Positions 9,205-18,239 of a stretch of 38,739 nt of DNA are shown here, one piece after another. The notes beneath the pieces were generated by a model. The model was not told where the DNA came from. It saw only the letters and a program-made list of their open reading frames with translations, and made no database searches. Numbering within the stretch: the stretch's first letter is position 1; the number at the start of each line of letters is the position of its first letter. The position numbers were made by a program, and so were the translations under genes. The stretch spans positions 1 to 38,739 of the forward strand of contig CAJQPF010000017.1 of NCBI GenBank assembly GCA_905480095.1. Direction: 5' to 3'. The DNA is from an uncultured Flavobacteriales bacterium. GTDB taxonomy: Bacteria; Bacteroidota; Bacteroidia; Flavobacteriales_D; Sanyastnellaceae.

Positions 9205-10236
9205 CTAAGAGCGAGGAAGTATTAACGCTATTGATAAATGAGTCGAAGAACCTGCAAAGTGATATGTGTTCCTTGCAATTCCGATGTCAAAGTCACCGAG
9301 TTTCATCGTCACACCAATGGAAAGTCCATTCGTTCCTCTTCTCCCTGCGGCAACCATTTCAACGCGCCTTCTGTAATCATATCCAATTTGAGCGCCGAGA
9401 CCACTTCCCAGACTTATTTCAACCCCGGCTCTCAAATGTCGGCCAAGTTGATCGCCGAATTTCCAGGTCGTATTTGGAATTGTTTCTCCTGTCAATGGGT
9501 CCGTATCGTCATCATAAGTGCCTTCGGGCGCGAGTGCCCATTGTTCTAAATGTTCAGCTTGTACATATAGTTTGAATGGCGCGTTTTTAAACCCTTTGGT
9601 CATGCCAAGTTGAATGTTGTAAGGCATCCACCCAATGGGTTGGCTCCCTGTTCCTGCAAACTGCCTCCCTATTCCAGAAATCAATATCCCAGCCGCAAAG
9701 ACTTTGTCAGGCCAAACCCTCATTACTCCAGCATCAAGCCCCAGTACTCCGGCATTTTCTCTGTCTAGATTCCTAAACCCTCCCCATCCGGTTATCCCAG
9801 CAGTCCATAATGAATCTAGTTTCCATGTTACTCCGGATTGCAAAAAATAGTCGCCTCCAGAAAACTCCCCGGTCGGCCATCCTGATGAATCATATCCCTC
9901 AAATTTCCCGAAAGAAGAAAAGCGCGCACCCACATGAAGGGTGTGCTTGCCACTGTTTTTAATCACACCGTGAATTGAGCCCATTTGTATTCCTGCGAAA
10001 TAATTCAGGTATGATACATTCACAACGCCTAAAGATGTGCTGTCAACAAATGCTGGATTGTATGCTGCAGCCCCTCCGTTGGGATTCATGTTTGCAGCAA
10101 GTTTGCCACTTAATCCAGAGCTTCTTGCATCAATCGATAAGTCCAAGGGCATGGAGCCCCAGACATTCCCTTGTCCATTACTTACATTAACAATAAGTAT
10201 ATATGAGGCTAATAAAAGTACTGATTTACAATTCAT
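9205..10236 (-). CDS. porQ: Type IX secretion system protein PorQ
   Basis: PorQ is an outer-membrane component of the type IX secretion system of Bacteroidota, linked to release and anchoring of cargo at the cell surface. The 343-residue product has a signal peptide (cleavage near NVSNGQ) and the family features: an N-terminal RSSGLSGKLAANMNPNGGAA-like segment, YNPAFVD, then many alternating glycine/aromatic beta strands to a final LSIALILPRS, fitting a PorV/PorQ-type beta barrel. Its ATG shares one base with the stop of lon (TAATG), and cmk follows 37 bases downstream, a gene order seen in other Bacteroidota. The window also encodes proteins with C-terminal sorting domains that this system would export. 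Confident. Confidence 0.87.
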   Translation of the reverse strand: MNCKSVLLLASYILIVNVSNGQGNVWGSMPLDLSIDARSSGLSGKLAANMNPNGGAAAYNPAFVDSTSLGVVNVSYLNYFAGIQMGSIHGVIKNSGKHTLHVGARFSSFGKFEGYDSSGWPTGEFSGGDYFLQSGVTWKLDSLWTAGITGWGGFRNLDRENAGVLGLDAGVMRVWPDKVFAAGILISGIGRQFAGTGSQPIGWMPYNIQLGMTKGFKNAPFKLYVQAEHLEQWALAPEGTYDDDTDPLTGETIPNTTWKFGDQLGRHLRAGVEISLGSGLGAQIGYDYRRRVEMVAAGRRGTNGLSIGVTMKLGDFDIGIARNTYHFAGSSTHLSIALILPRS

Positions 10237-12686
10237 TAGTCATCTTCTATGTTAAAATCTATAGGAGATTCTACGGTTGTAGATAAGAGTGCTCGCATGA
10301 CCACTTGATTCATTTTGGTAGCATACGTAAACTTCATTCCTCTCACGTATCTTGAATCGATATCCTCAATATCCTGTCTGTTTCTTTCACACAAAATGAT
10401 CTCCTTTATTCCAGCACGTTTGGCTGCGAGAATCTTTTCTTTAATACCACCCACAGGCAGCACTTGTCCACGCAAGGTGATCTCACCACTCATCGCGAGG
10501 TATTTTCTGACCTTCCTTTGAGTGAATGCTGAAGCCAAAGCGGTGAGCATGGTAATCCCAGCACTTGGCCCGTCTTTTTTGATTGCACCTTGTGGGACGT
10601 GTACGTGTACATTCCATTTCTCAAAACGCTCAGGCTTGAGACCAAACTCCACCGAATGCGCCTTCAGGTATTCAAGCGCAATGATGGCGCTTTCTTTCAT
10701 CACATCGCCTAAGTTGCCAGTCAGGGTTAGTTTCCCCTTGCCAGGTGTAAGTGATGTTTCTATAAACAAGATGTCCCCTCCTGTGGGGGTCCACGCTAAG
10801 CCTGTCACGACTCCTGCGACATCGTTGTTTTGATATTTGTCTTTTTCTCTAGGTCGACCTAGGATATTTACAAGATCTGTGGGTTTGATTTCTGCTTTAT
10901 ATGGCTCCTCCATCGCAATTTCTTTCGCTCTATTTCGAACGATTTTTGCGACTCTCTTATCGAGCCCTCGGACACCTGATTCGTTGGTGTATAATTCAAC
11001 AACTTTCTCTATCGTAGAAATAGGAATTTGAATTTTTGTTTTTGTAAGTCCTGTATCCTTGATGACTTTTGGCAACAAGTGACGCTTTGCAATTTGAACT
11101 TTTTCCTGAATGGTGTAGCCTGAAACCTCAATGATTTCCATTCTGTCCCTTAATGCCGGATGTATTGTAGCAAGATCATTGCATGTTGCAATAAACATGA
11201 CTCTACTTAAATCGTAATCAATATCTAAATAATTATCATGGAAAGTGCTGTTTTGTTCAGGATCGAGAACCTCAAGCATGGCTGAGGATGGATCTCCATG
11301 ACTGTCCTTTGCAAGCTTGTCAATCTCATCAAGTACAAACAGTGGATTAGACGTTCCAGCCTTTTTTAGGTTTTGTAAGATACGCCCAGGCATAGCGCCG
11401 ATATATGTTTTTCGATGTCCACGAATCTCCGCTTCGTCTCTCAATCCTCCCAAGCTCATTCTGACATACTTGCGACCCAAAGCTTCTGCAACACTTTTGC
11501 CTAAAGATGTCTTTCCAACTCCTGGAGGTCCATATAAACAGATAATGGGCGCTTTTAAATCACCTTTAATTTTAAGAACGGCAAGATGCTCTACAATACG
11601 TTCTTTGACTTTTTCAAGACCGTAATGATCGCTGTCGAGAACTTTGATCGCATTTTTTAAATCAAAATTGTCTTTCGATCGTTCATCCCAAGGCAGATCG
11701 AGGAGGAGCTCGATGTAATTTGATTGCATGCTGTACTCAGCAGCTTGCGGGTTCATCCTTTCAAGCTTCTGAATTTCCTTATCAAAAAGCGTGGATGCCT
11801 CCTCCGGCCATTTTTTCTTCTTTGCCCTGGCTTTTCTTTCTTCGATTTCTTCCTTTAAAGGGTTTGCTCCTAATTCCTCTTGAATCTTCTTCATTTGTTG
11901 ATTCAAGAAATATTCTTTTTGCTGTTGGTCTAAATCGTCACGTACTTTGCTTTGGATGTCATTTTTGAGTTCAAGTATTTGCTTCTCTTTGTTGAGCATC
12001 TGTAGCACTTTATTCGCCCTTTCTTCAAGTCCTGAAATTTCTAACAGTTCTTGTTTTGCTTTGACCGAAGCATTCATGTTGGAACCTATAAAATTCACGA
12101 GGAAGCTCAGTCGCTCAATGTTTTTAATCGCCCCAGCTGCTTCAGAAGGAATGGTGGGACTCATTTCAATGATTTCGATCGCAAGCTCTTTTAAACTTTC
12201 GATAAGCGCTTGGGTAGATTTATTGTTTGGCAAGTCTTCCCGACCACCAAACGCTGTGACACTCGCTTTAAGATAGGGGGTTTCTTGAACTATTTTATCC
12301 CATGAAAACCGTCTCTGACCTTGCAGAATTACAGTATTTGTACCGTCGGGCATTCGCAGCATTTTAATAATTCTGGCGACTGTCCCCACTCTATTCAAAT
12401 CCTCACCTGAAGGGTCTTCTGTTTTACCGTCTTTCTGTGACACAACCCCGATGGTGGTTTTGTTTTTATTTGCCTCCTTGATTAAATGAATAGATCGGTC
12501 TCTACCTACGGTAATTGGTATGACGACTCCGGGAAAGAGAACAGTATTACGAAGGGATAACAAAGGGATGTTGTCTGGAACATCTTGCTTATGCATTGCT
12601 TTTTCATCCTCTTCAGTGATGAGAGGTATAAATTCACTTTCTTGTGATTCAGCAAACAATTGGAAAGGGGAGTCGAAATCTATCAT
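10236..12686 (-). CDS. lon: ATP-dependent protease Lon
   Basis: Lon is a cytoplasmic AAA+ serine protease that degrades misfolded and regulatory proteins. I chose the ATG at 12686 ([12 protein letters not shown], 816 residues). An in-frame ATG at 12755 would add 23 residues that look unlike any Lon N-terminus and would cover an inverted repeat. The order is an N-terminal LON substrate domain ([20 protein letters not shown]), a coiled-coil stretch with [20 protein letters not shown], the AAA+ module with Walker [10 protein letters not shown] and Walker [10 protein letters not shown], and the protease domain with the catalytic serine in KDGPSAGIT and lysine in [14 protein letters not shown]. 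All key residues are present. The stop overlaps the porQ start by one base. Confidence 0.96.
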   Translation of the reverse strand: MIDFDSPFQLFAESQESEFIPLITEEDEKAMHKQDVPDNIPLLSLRNTVLFPGVVIPITVGRDRSIHLIKEANKNKTTIGVVSQKDGKTEDPSGEDLNRVGTVARIIKMLRMPDGTNTVILQGQRRFSWDKIVQETPYLKASVTAFGGREDLPNNKSTQALIESLKELAIEIIEMSPTIPSEAAGAIKNIERLSFLVNFIGSNMNASVKAKQELLEISGLEERANKVLQMLNKEKQILELKNDIQSKVRDDLDQQQKEYFLNQQMKKIQEELGANPLKEEIEERKARAKKKKWPEEASTLFDKEIQKLERMNPQAAEYSMQSNYIELLLDLPWDERSKDNFDLKNAIKVLDSDHYGLEKVKERIVEHLAVLKIKGDLKAPIICLYGPPGVGKTSLGKSVAEALGRKYVRMSLGGLRDEAEIRGHRKTYIGAMPGRILQNLKKAGTSNPLFVLDEIDKLAKDSHGDPSSAMLEVLDPEQNSTFHDNYLDIDYDLSRVMFIATCNDLATIHPALRDRMEIIEVSGYTIQEKVQIAKRHLLPKVIKDTGLTKTKIQIPISTIEKVVELYTNESGVRGLDKRVAKIVRNRAKEIAMEEPYKAEIKPTDLVNILGRPREKDKYQNNDVAGVVTGLAWTPTGGDILFIETSLTPGKGKLTLTGNLGDVMKESAIIALEYLKAHSVEFGLKPERFEKWNVHVHVPQGAIKKDGPSAGITMLTALASAFTQRKVRKYLAMSGEITLRGQVLPVGGIKEKILAAKRAGIKEIILCERNRQDIEDIDSRYVRGMKFTYATKMNQVVMRALLSTTVESPIDFNIEDD

Positions 12687-12736
12687 GTAGTATGTATGGA
12701 CGCTATGTAACGCAAGGTGCGTGCCATTGAGTATGT

Positions 12737-12751
12737 CTGACAGCGTGTCAG
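12737..12751. promoter_or_regulatory. Inverted repeat upstream of lon, possible operator
   Basis: CTGACA GCG TGTCAG is a perfect 6-base inverted repeat with a 3-base centre, 51 bases before the chosen lon ATG. On the plus strand it is followed by a short T run, but no plus-strand gene lies before it. On the lon strand no T run follows, so an operator is a better guess than a terminator. I found no clear TAnnTTTG box next to it. Its role is inferred only from position. Confidence 0.3.
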
Positions 12752-12790
12752 GCATTTTTTGTCAATTTTTTTTTTCTGAAGGTCAATAAT

Positions 12791-13930
12791 CTATTTTCTT
12801 TCTCCTTCAGTTAATGAAAAAAGTGTCGCTATTTCTGATTCTTTTGTCGGGGTAAGTTCTATCCCTCTTCTTTTAAGAACCTTGCTTGCTGTAGTGATCG
12901 CTTGCTCAAGCCGATGTTCAGTAAGTCCTTCGGATCCTCCCCAAGAAAAGGATGGAATATGCTTTGGCGGTGTGCTTGCACCGAAGATGTTACAAAATGC
13001 ACCCACAACTGTGGCGGTGTCAAAAGCTGTATGAATTGCTGTTTTGCTATGGTCTCCCATCAATAAGCCACAAAATGTCTTGCCGCTATTGATGTATTTC
13101 TTTGTTTCAGCGTGATACATTTTAATTTCTCCATAGGTGTTTTTGAGATTGCTGGCTGATGTTTCGGCACCGAGATTGCACCAAGATCCGATCACACTGT
13201 TCCCTAAGAATCCACCATGTGCTTTGTTAGCGTAGTCGTGTATCAAGACGTTGCTTAATTCTCCGCCTACTTTACAGTGCTTTCCAATAGAAGTAGGACC
13301 GTATACGTTACTGCCCATTCTCAATTGGCTGTTTTCTCCCAAGACAAAAGGTCCCCGGATATTTGAGCCCTCCATGACTTCTGCGTTGGGCCCCAAAATA
13401 ACCTCTCCTTCTTCCGTATTAATATTGCAACTTCTAAGGATGGCCCCTGGTGCCAAGTGAATTTTCTCAAGTGCTCCATGAACAATAACCCCTAGGTGCG
13501 CCCATGCCTCGCGCTCCTCTTCTGACAATGTCCTTGCGCTCCAAGTGCGCTTCATGTTGTTCAAATCCTCAGCGATTCCTTTTCCACAAATTTCAAAATA
13601 ATCTGCGGCAGTTTGTGTAACGAGGAGCACTGAATTAAGGTTTGTTTTAGGCTTTATCTGCCTTGTTTGTTCCCCTTTCCTGCGGGCATAGACATCCTCT
13701 CCGCTCCCCCAAATGTCGCCGGCCTTCATTCCCCTTAAGATTTCTGCAGCCTCTTTCGTGGGCATGAGACGTGAATTTATTTCAAAATCTGCCTGCATGC
13801 CAGCCAGAAGATCTCTCCATTGTACTGCGACGGACCTGCCTCCAAAGTGTAGTGTTGACTCGCATCTCCCAAGGTTTAATGGGTAGATGTTCACACTTTT
13901 TGAATCAGAAAAAAAGATGACTTTCTGCAT
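12791..13930 (-). CDS. GlmU-like sugar nucleotidyltransferase / acetyltransferase of Bacteroidota type
   Basis: This 379-residue protein matches the alternative GlmU family of Bacteroidota (TIGR03991 type), proposed to make UDP-GlcNAc from glucosamine-1-phosphate. The N-terminal part (IFFSDSKSVNIYPLNLGRC, ARRKG) replaces the usual pyrophosphorylase domain. From about residue 165 there is a left-handed beta-helix of hexapeptide repeats: ILRSCNINTEEGEVILGPNA, EGSNIRGPFVLGENSQLRMG, VYGPTSIGKHCKVGGELSN, then HGGFLGNSVIGSWCNLGAE. A TAAGTTTG box four bases before the ATG suggests it is transcribed without a leader. Lon follows on the same strand and may be co-transcribed. Family membership is confident; both activities are inferred from the family. 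Confidence 0.85.
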   Translation of the reverse strand: MQKVIFFSDSKSVNIYPLNLGRCESTLHFGGRSVAVQWRDLLAGMQADFEINSRLMPTKEAAEILRGMKAGDIWGSGEDVYARRKGEQTRQIKPKTNLNSVLLVTQTAADYFEICGKGIAEDLNNMKRTWSARTLSEEEREAWAHLGVIVHGALEKIHLAPGAILRSCNINTEEGEVILGPNAEVMEGSNIRGPFVLGENSQLRMGSNVYGPTSIGKHCKVGGELSNVLIHDYANKAHGGFLGNSVIGSWCNLGAETSASNLKNTYGEIKMYHAETKKYINSGKTFCGLLMGDHSKTAIHTAFDTATVVGAFCNIFGASTPPKHIPSFSWGGSEGLTEHRLEQAITTASKVLKRRGIELTPTKESEIATLFSLTEGERK

Positions 13931-13934
13931 TTAG

Positions 13935-13942
13935 CAAACTTA
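13935..13942 (-). promoter_or_regulatory. Bacteroidota -7 box (TAAGTTTG) of the GlmU-like gene
   Basis: TAAGTTTG on the minus strand matches TAnnTTTG exactly, followed by CTAA and then the ATG at 13930. With the start point expected a few bases after the box, the mRNA would begin at or within a base or two of the ATG. Confidence 0.55.
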
Positions 13943-14011
13943 ATGAATTTGATTGTTTAAGAAATCACTTATCTTACAGCATATTAACATGAAAAAAAAA
14001 CGATTAATTTA

Positions 14012-16210
14012 ATGATATCGTATCTCAAATTTGTTTCTACCCTGATTTTGCTATTGAGCACATCATTTGTTCAGGCACAAATGGAAGTTTCACAGGCGAT
14101 GACACCTACTCAGTATGTGAATAATGTTCTCTTAGGAGAAGGAGTTATAGCTACAAATGTTCAGTTTACAGGATCTTTAGAACAAATTGGTTATCTGACC
14201 GATGGGGAAGGGTTCTCCATTGAAAATGGCATTATTATGAGTACAGATTTGGCGACAAATCCTGCAACATGTGATGGTGCTGCTGGATGTGGTGGTTGTG
14301 GTGGGGCAGGAGACCCGGATTTATTGACCGTTGCAAATTCGGTTCCTCCGCTTATAGGCCAAACCTTCAACGTGCAATCGGTCAACGACGTCTGCATTTT
14401 AGAGTTTGATTTTCAACCTTCAGGAGATTTTGTGTCATTCAATTATGTTTTCGGATCGGACGAATATTTGGCCTGGGTTAATTCTCAATACAACGATATT
14501 TTCGCTTTTTTCCTTTCAGGACCTGGTATTTCTGGGCCTTATGCGTCGCCTGCTGGATTTCCAGATGGTGCGATTAATATTGCTCAGGTTCCGGATTCAG
14601 ACCCACCGCTTCCCGTGACAATTAGTTCTGTAAATGATGTGACAAATCCTGAATATTATATTGACAATCCAGGTGCAGTCGATCAGCCATGTATCAATGG
14701 GTATACTGAAATGTTCACAGCATCAAGCCCTGTGAGTTGTGGACTTACTTACCATATTAAGCTTGCGATTGCTGATGGGAGTGACAATTGGTTAGAATCA
14801 ATTGTGATTCTTGAGGAAGGTAGTTTCGGTTCTCCAATTCCTACAGAATATGAAGCTGTGGCATCGCCAGATTGTGACCCCGACCCTTTAGATGATGTTG
14901 TCATTTATTGTGCGTGGGAAGATTGTGGCGTCTCTACGATCACAATCAGTCGGCCTTGCTTGGTGCCTTCAGTTTACCCTTTTGAGTTCCAAATCACAGA
15001 AGATCCCACCTCGGAAGCATCTTTCCTTGAGGATATCGAAGGACTGCCCTCATTGGCCATGATTCCTGTTGGTGAGTATGATATCGCCTTATCCTTTACT
15101 GTGCCACAAGATTTCATTGATGAAGGTACCGAAGAGTTAAAACTGAACATTATAAGTGGGACCACGGAGAGTTTGATCAGCATCTTCATTTACGACACGC
15201 CTCCCTTAGAAGCAGTCACTCCTGAGGTTGTTACCGTAGCTTGTGATGAGTTTGAAACAGTATGTGTAGACTTGATTCAAAACCCAGACTTAGAATATCC
15301 GCCTGTCACTTATAACTGGTCGATTAATGGTATTGATTTTGGCTCTGATCAGTGCATTGATCATACGTCCCTGACGAATCACTTGATGGAGATTTACATT
15401 CATGATGGCTGTGACAGAGATCTTTATCTTCAAACGCTTTTTGAAGTTCCCTATGAGCCCCTCGAAATATCTCTTTCAAACGACACGCTACTTTGCAATG
15501 GGGCACAAACTATTATGGAGCTGGAAGTTGAGGGAGGTCAGCCACCTTATCAAATACTTTGGGAGAATTTTATAGACAGTGAATTGGCGCATACTGTATC
15601 TCCTACCGTAGGGACGACATATGAAGTGATGATCGTCGACAATTGTGAATACGACATAAGTGCATCAATGCGCGTCGATGTTGAAACTGTTGAGGCGACA
15701 ATCGTGCGTTACGATAGAGGTGATGACACTTATGATTTCGATGTGATCACAAATCCCGACGAGCCATTTTTAGGTGCTTTCAATTTTCTTTGGGATTTTG
15801 GTGATGGCGCATTTGGCTACCAAAGGGAGGTGACTCACAGCTATGATGGATTGGACGAATATGATGCTGCTGTCACAGTAACAACAAATAATGGATGTTT
15901 TGATGTCGCGACAGTGCACCTTTATGGTTCAGTGATTCTTTATGTCCCGAATGCTTTCACTCCAAATAATGATGGCTTAAATGACGCTTTTGAAATTATC
16001 GGAAGACAGATCGAATCATTTGAGCTTGTGATTTATAACAGATGGGGAGATGTGGTGTATTCAACACAGTCTTTTGAGGACTCTTGGATGGGTAATATTA
16101 ATGGTGGTGATTATTTCGCTCCAGATGGAATGTATCATTGGGTGATGAAGGTTCAGGGCTACGATGTCGATGCTGAAGAATTACGAGGAGTCGTGAGTTT
16201 GTTGCGTTAA
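14012..16210 (+). CDS. Choice-of-anchor L protein with PKD-like domain and type B T9SS sorting domain
   Basis: A 732-residue secreted protein. Residues 1-22 are a signal peptide ending VQAQ. Residues about 40-270 match the choice-of-anchor L domain: a glycine-rich segment CDGAAGCGGCGGAGDPDL, then CILEFDFQPSGDFVSFNYVF, GSDEYLAWV and IFAFFLSGPG. Several beta-sandwich stretches with paired cysteines follow, and a PKD-like unit near 590-640 (FLWDFGDGAFGYQREVTHSY). The C-terminus from about 645 is the gliding-motility/CHU_C type B sorting domain: VPNAFTPNNDGLNDAFEI, YNRWGDVVY and WVMKVQGYD. That domain directs export by the type IX system, to which PorQ in this window belongs. It stands alone, transcribed divergently from the GlmU-like gene. 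The ligand is unknown. Confidence 0.9.
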   Translation: MISYLKFVSTLILLLSTSFVQAQMEVSQAMTPTQYVNNVLLGEGVIATNVQFTGSLEQIGYLTDGEGFSIENGIIMSTDLATNPATCDGAAGCGGCGGAGDPDLLTVANSVPPLIGQTFNVQSVNDVCILEFDFQPSGDFVSFNYVFGSDEYLAWVNSQYNDIFAFFLSGPGISGPYASPAGFPDGAINIAQVPDSDPPLPVTISSVNDVTNPEYYIDNPGAVDQPCINGYTEMFTASSPVSCGLTYHIKLAIADGSDNWLESIVILEEGSFGSPIPTEYEAVASPDCDPDPLDDVVIYCAWEDCGVSTITISRPCLVPSVYPFEFQITEDPTSEASFLEDIEGLPSLAMIPVGEYDIALSFTVPQDFIDEGTEELKLNIISGTTESLISIFIYDTPPLEAVTPEVVTVACDEFETVCVDLIQNPDLEYPPVTYNWSINGIDFGSDQCIDHTSLTNHLMEIYIHDGCDRDLYLQTLFEVPYEPLEISLSNDTLLCNGAQTIMELEVEGGQPPYQILWENFIDSELAHTVSPTVGTTYEVMIVDNCEYDISASMRVDVETVEATIVRYDRGDDTYDFDVITNPDEPFLGAFNFLWDFGDGAFGYQREVTHSYDGLDEYDAAVTVTTNNGCFDVATVHLYGSVILYVPNAFTPNNDGLNDAFEIIGRQIESFELVIYNRWGDVVYSTQSFEDSWMGNINGGDYFAPDGMYHWVMKVQGYDVDAEELRGVVSLLR

Positions 16211-16341
16211 AAGAATGAAATCGTCGGGGATTTACCAATTAACTATAACATCTTAGTAATTATTACAAAAAAATAATGGTATTGAACTTATTTGGTGTTC
16301 ATTCGCACTATCCCTAAGGTGATATACTTATTAACGACAGC

Positions 16342-16557
16342 ATGGCACGTAAAAAGAGAGAAAAACAATTAAAACCGAATATTACAGTTAGACTTGATAG
16401 GCGGACAGTAATTACTGTAAGAGATCACAGTAAACTTGAATTTTGGAAGGAAAAATATCCGGGATTAGAAATACTTGAAGAGTCATATGAGTCAGACGAT
16501 GATTCTGAAAAGGAAACAGAGAAGCCAAAGAAGCCGAAGAAACCTCCTGTTAAGTAG
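16342..16557 (+). CDS. Small charged hypothetical protein, 71 aa
   Basis: The product starts MARKKREKQLKPNITVRLDR and is strongly basic in the first half, acidic in the middle (ESDDDSEKETEK) and ends in a lysine-proline tail KPKKPKKPPVK. No membrane segment or known domain is seen. The central part RTVITVRDHSKLEFWKEKYP could fold as a small strand-helix unit. It stands alone, 131 bases after the preceding gene, and is closed by a strong hairpin terminator 17 bases downstream. The clean frame, the good ATG and the dedicated terminator argue that it is a real gene. A nucleic-acid-binding role would fit the charge but is a guess. Confidence 0.6.
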   Translation: MARKKREKQLKPNITVRLDRRTVITVRDHSKLEFWKEKYPGLEILEESYESDDDSEKETEKPKKPKKPPVK

Positions 16558-16574
16558 GCATTCGCCAACATGAT

Positions 16575-16621
16575 GACCAATAATAAAGGGGGCCCTTATT
16601 GAGCCCCCTTTATTATTGGTC
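16575..16621. terminator. Strong bidirectional terminator hairpin
   Basis: A perfect 19-base inverted repeat (16575-16593 and 16603-16621) with a 9-base loop. The stem has a GGGGGC core flanked by AATAATAAA/TTTATTATT, so an A/T-rich run follows the GC core in either direction. It lies between the convergent genes ending at 16557 and 16636 and would serve both. Confidence 0.88.
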
Positions 16622-16635
16622 GATAAAACGTTGTT

Positions 16636-16914
16636 TTAGACTAATGCGCCTTCTTGTTTCCAAGGAGCGAAGGAAAGCTGCTCTCTTCCTTTCTTGGTAA
16701 GCGTGTAACCGTCTTTGTTTTGAATCAAACCATCTAAATATAAGTTGGTAATTCGCTCTCCAATTCTGGCTTGTCCTACATGGAGGTCTGTATCGGCCTC
16801 AATACATTTCCAGAAATTACGTTCTAAGACGCTTAATCTTATGTGACTTTGGTTGTCCATTTTGTGAGATTGGATGATATCTAATATCATTAAGTCATAC
16901 TTGTCCATCTTCAT
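16636..16914 (-). CDS. Small winged-helix-like hypothetical protein, 92 aa
   Basis: The product MKMDKYDLMILDIIQSHKMD and onward is mostly helical, then has RIGERITNLYLDGLIQNKDG followed by YTLTKKGREQL. This is the usual end of a winged helix: recognition helix, then a beta wing, then a T-x-KGR-E turn. A DNA-binding or protein-binding winged-helix fold is therefore likely, but no specific family is recognised. It is transcribed alone and faces the small charged gene across the terminator. The first ATG is used; a second ATG two codons later is equally possible. The region upstream (16915-17046) holds only an imperfect hairpin. Confidence 0.65.
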   Translation of the reverse strand: MKMDKYDLMILDIIQSHKMDNQSHIRLSVLERNFWKCIEADTDLHVGQARIGERITNLYLDGLIQNKDGYTLTKKGREQLSFAPWKQEGALV

Positions 16915-17046
16915 GTTAAGTCTGGTTTAAAGGTTAGTGGTTACGCAGGCAATTTAGCAGTAGACTCAAGAGATATCACATCATTAAGTGACCAGATATT
17001 AACGGTTTGTTAACGAAACCGCTCTTATTGTTAATAAAATGTTAAT

Positions 17047-17508
17047 TCAAATTTTCTTGAAATACACAAAAAACCGAGAAATGTATCTGAGGTCGCGCTC
17101 AGGATATGGAGAGGGTTTGAATTGAGAATGAAACTTAATGGCTTTGTGAGTCGTGTCCCATGCACACGCTGAGATTCTCACATTGTTATTGCGTGCAAGT
17201 AAAAGCACTTTATAAAGTGCCTCCTTCTTGATTGTGTCATCCCATTTTATGAGTACAGTTTTCTTTGTATTCAGTATGCGTGTGATTTCTTCACTATTCT
17301 CCAATTCAACCCACTTGGATGGATTTGAAGTTAAAAATGTCATCCACCGATGTTGCATTTTTAAAATCTTACCTTGTGCTGGACTCACCAGCATAATAAG
17401 ACTCCATCGACTGGGTTGGTCTTGACCTCTAAAGCGCCATCCAAGGAGTTTTAGCCACGACTTGGCCAAGCGTCTTCTAAGTACGGAATATGAGGTGATT
17501 CGCTGCAT
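17047..17508 (-). CDS. Degenerate PlsC-like acyltransferase-related protein
   Basis: I use the ATG at 17508 (MQRITSYSV, 153 residues), 2 bases after the aat stop; an ATG five codons upstream (17523) would overlap aat by 13 bases. The order of segments resembles short 1-acyl-glycerol-3-phosphate acyltransferases: a helix LAKSWLKLLGWRFRG, a strand WSLIMLVSPAQGKI, and later TVLIKWDDTIKKEALYKVLLLARNNNVRISACAWD. The catalytic H-x4-D that should follow the first strand (HTSNWD in relatives) is absent, replaced by SPAQGKI, and no EGTR box is seen. It may be an inactive relative or an unrelated fold. Co-transcription with aat is likely. The homology claim is my inference. Confidence 0.5.
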   Translation of the reverse strand: MQRITSYSVLRRRLAKSWLKLLGWRFRGQDQPSRWSLIMLVSPAQGKILKMQHRWMTFLTSNPSKWVELENSEEITRILNTKKTVLIKWDDTIKKEALYKVLLLARNNNVRISACAWDTTHKAIKFHSQFKPSPYPERDLRYISRFFVYFKKI

Positions 17509-17510
17509 GA

Positions 17511-18206
17511 TTACTCTGTCCAAGAACCTTTTATTGTTTCCCCTGCCCTAAGATATTTATTCAGAACTACGCCAAATGCTTCTCTACTTATAGGTACTGC
17601 GCCAAGTGTCTCAATGTGACTGTTCATCATTTGGCAATCAATGGGTCCAAATCCCCAATTCTTTAGTTTTTCGGCCAAATGAAACAGACCCACTTTTGAC
17701 GCATTTGTTGATTTTGAGAACATACTCTCACCGAAGAACATCCTTCCTATGGAGACCCCATATAATCCCCCTGCAAGCTCATCCTCAAGCCAAACCTCAA
17801 CGGAGTGTGCCATCCCTAGTTTGTGTAGGCCAGTATATGCTTCAATCATGTCTTCTCCAATCCATGTCCCCGCGGCTTCTCCGTTTTCCGCACCTCTAGG
17901 ATCCTGAGCGCACGATCGGATGACCTTTTCAAAACAAGTGTCATAGGTGACTTTGTAACGCTTCTTATTGAGTTCGTTGCGCATGCTCTTGTGCTTTTTT
18001 AATCCATCAAGATGAATGATTCCCCGTACTTCAGGAGACCACCACATGATCATTTCTCCTGGATTATACCATGGAAAAATGCCTTTTTCGTAAGCTGACA
18101 ATAACAATGTGGCACTTAAATCTCCACCCACAGCGAGTATCCCATCCTTACGACTTTCGGTAACCGGAGGGAATCCATTAATTTCATCTATTAGAGGAAC
18201 TTGCAT
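17511..18206 (-). CDS. aat: Leucyl/phenylalanyl-tRNA-protein transferase
   Basis: Aat moves Leu or Phe from tRNA to proteins with an N-terminal Lys or Arg, marking them for degradation by the N-end rule. I chose the ATG at 18206 (MQVPLIDEINGFPPV, 231 residues). The longer reading from a GTG at 18275 would run into the divergent NUDIX gene. Family hallmarks are GILAVGGDL, AYEKGIFPWYN, IMWWSPEVRG, AGTWIGEDMIEAY, LHKLGMAHSVEVW, GGLYGVSIGRMFFGESMFS and the late DCQMMNSHIETLGA. All conserved segments are present. The next gene on the strand is a degenerate acyltransferase-like ORF. Confidence 0.95.
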   Translation of the reverse strand: MQVPLIDEINGFPPVTESRKDGILAVGGDLSATLLLSAYEKGIFPWYNPGEMIMWWSPEVRGIIHLDGLKKHKSMRNELNKKRYKVTYDTCFEKVIRSCAQDPRGAENGEAAGTWIGEDMIEAYTGLHKLGMAHSVEVWLEDELAGGLYGVSIGRMFFGESMFSKSTNASKVGLFHLAEKLKNWGFGPIDCQMMNSHIETLGAVPISREAFGVVLNKYLRAGETIKGSWTE

Positions 18207-18239
18207 TGGACGAAGGTAAAACCGAGCGACCTTGCAGGC

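Noticed and set aside
12687-12755. N-terminal extension of Lon from the ATG at 12755
   Set aside because: The 23 extra residues do not resemble Lon and the stretch contains an inverted repeat, so it is more likely untranslated leader.
17003-17021. CGGTTT-GTTAACG-AAACCG hairpin between two minus-strand genes
   Set aside because: The stem is only 6 bases and no T run follows on either strand, so I do not call it a terminator; it may be chance.
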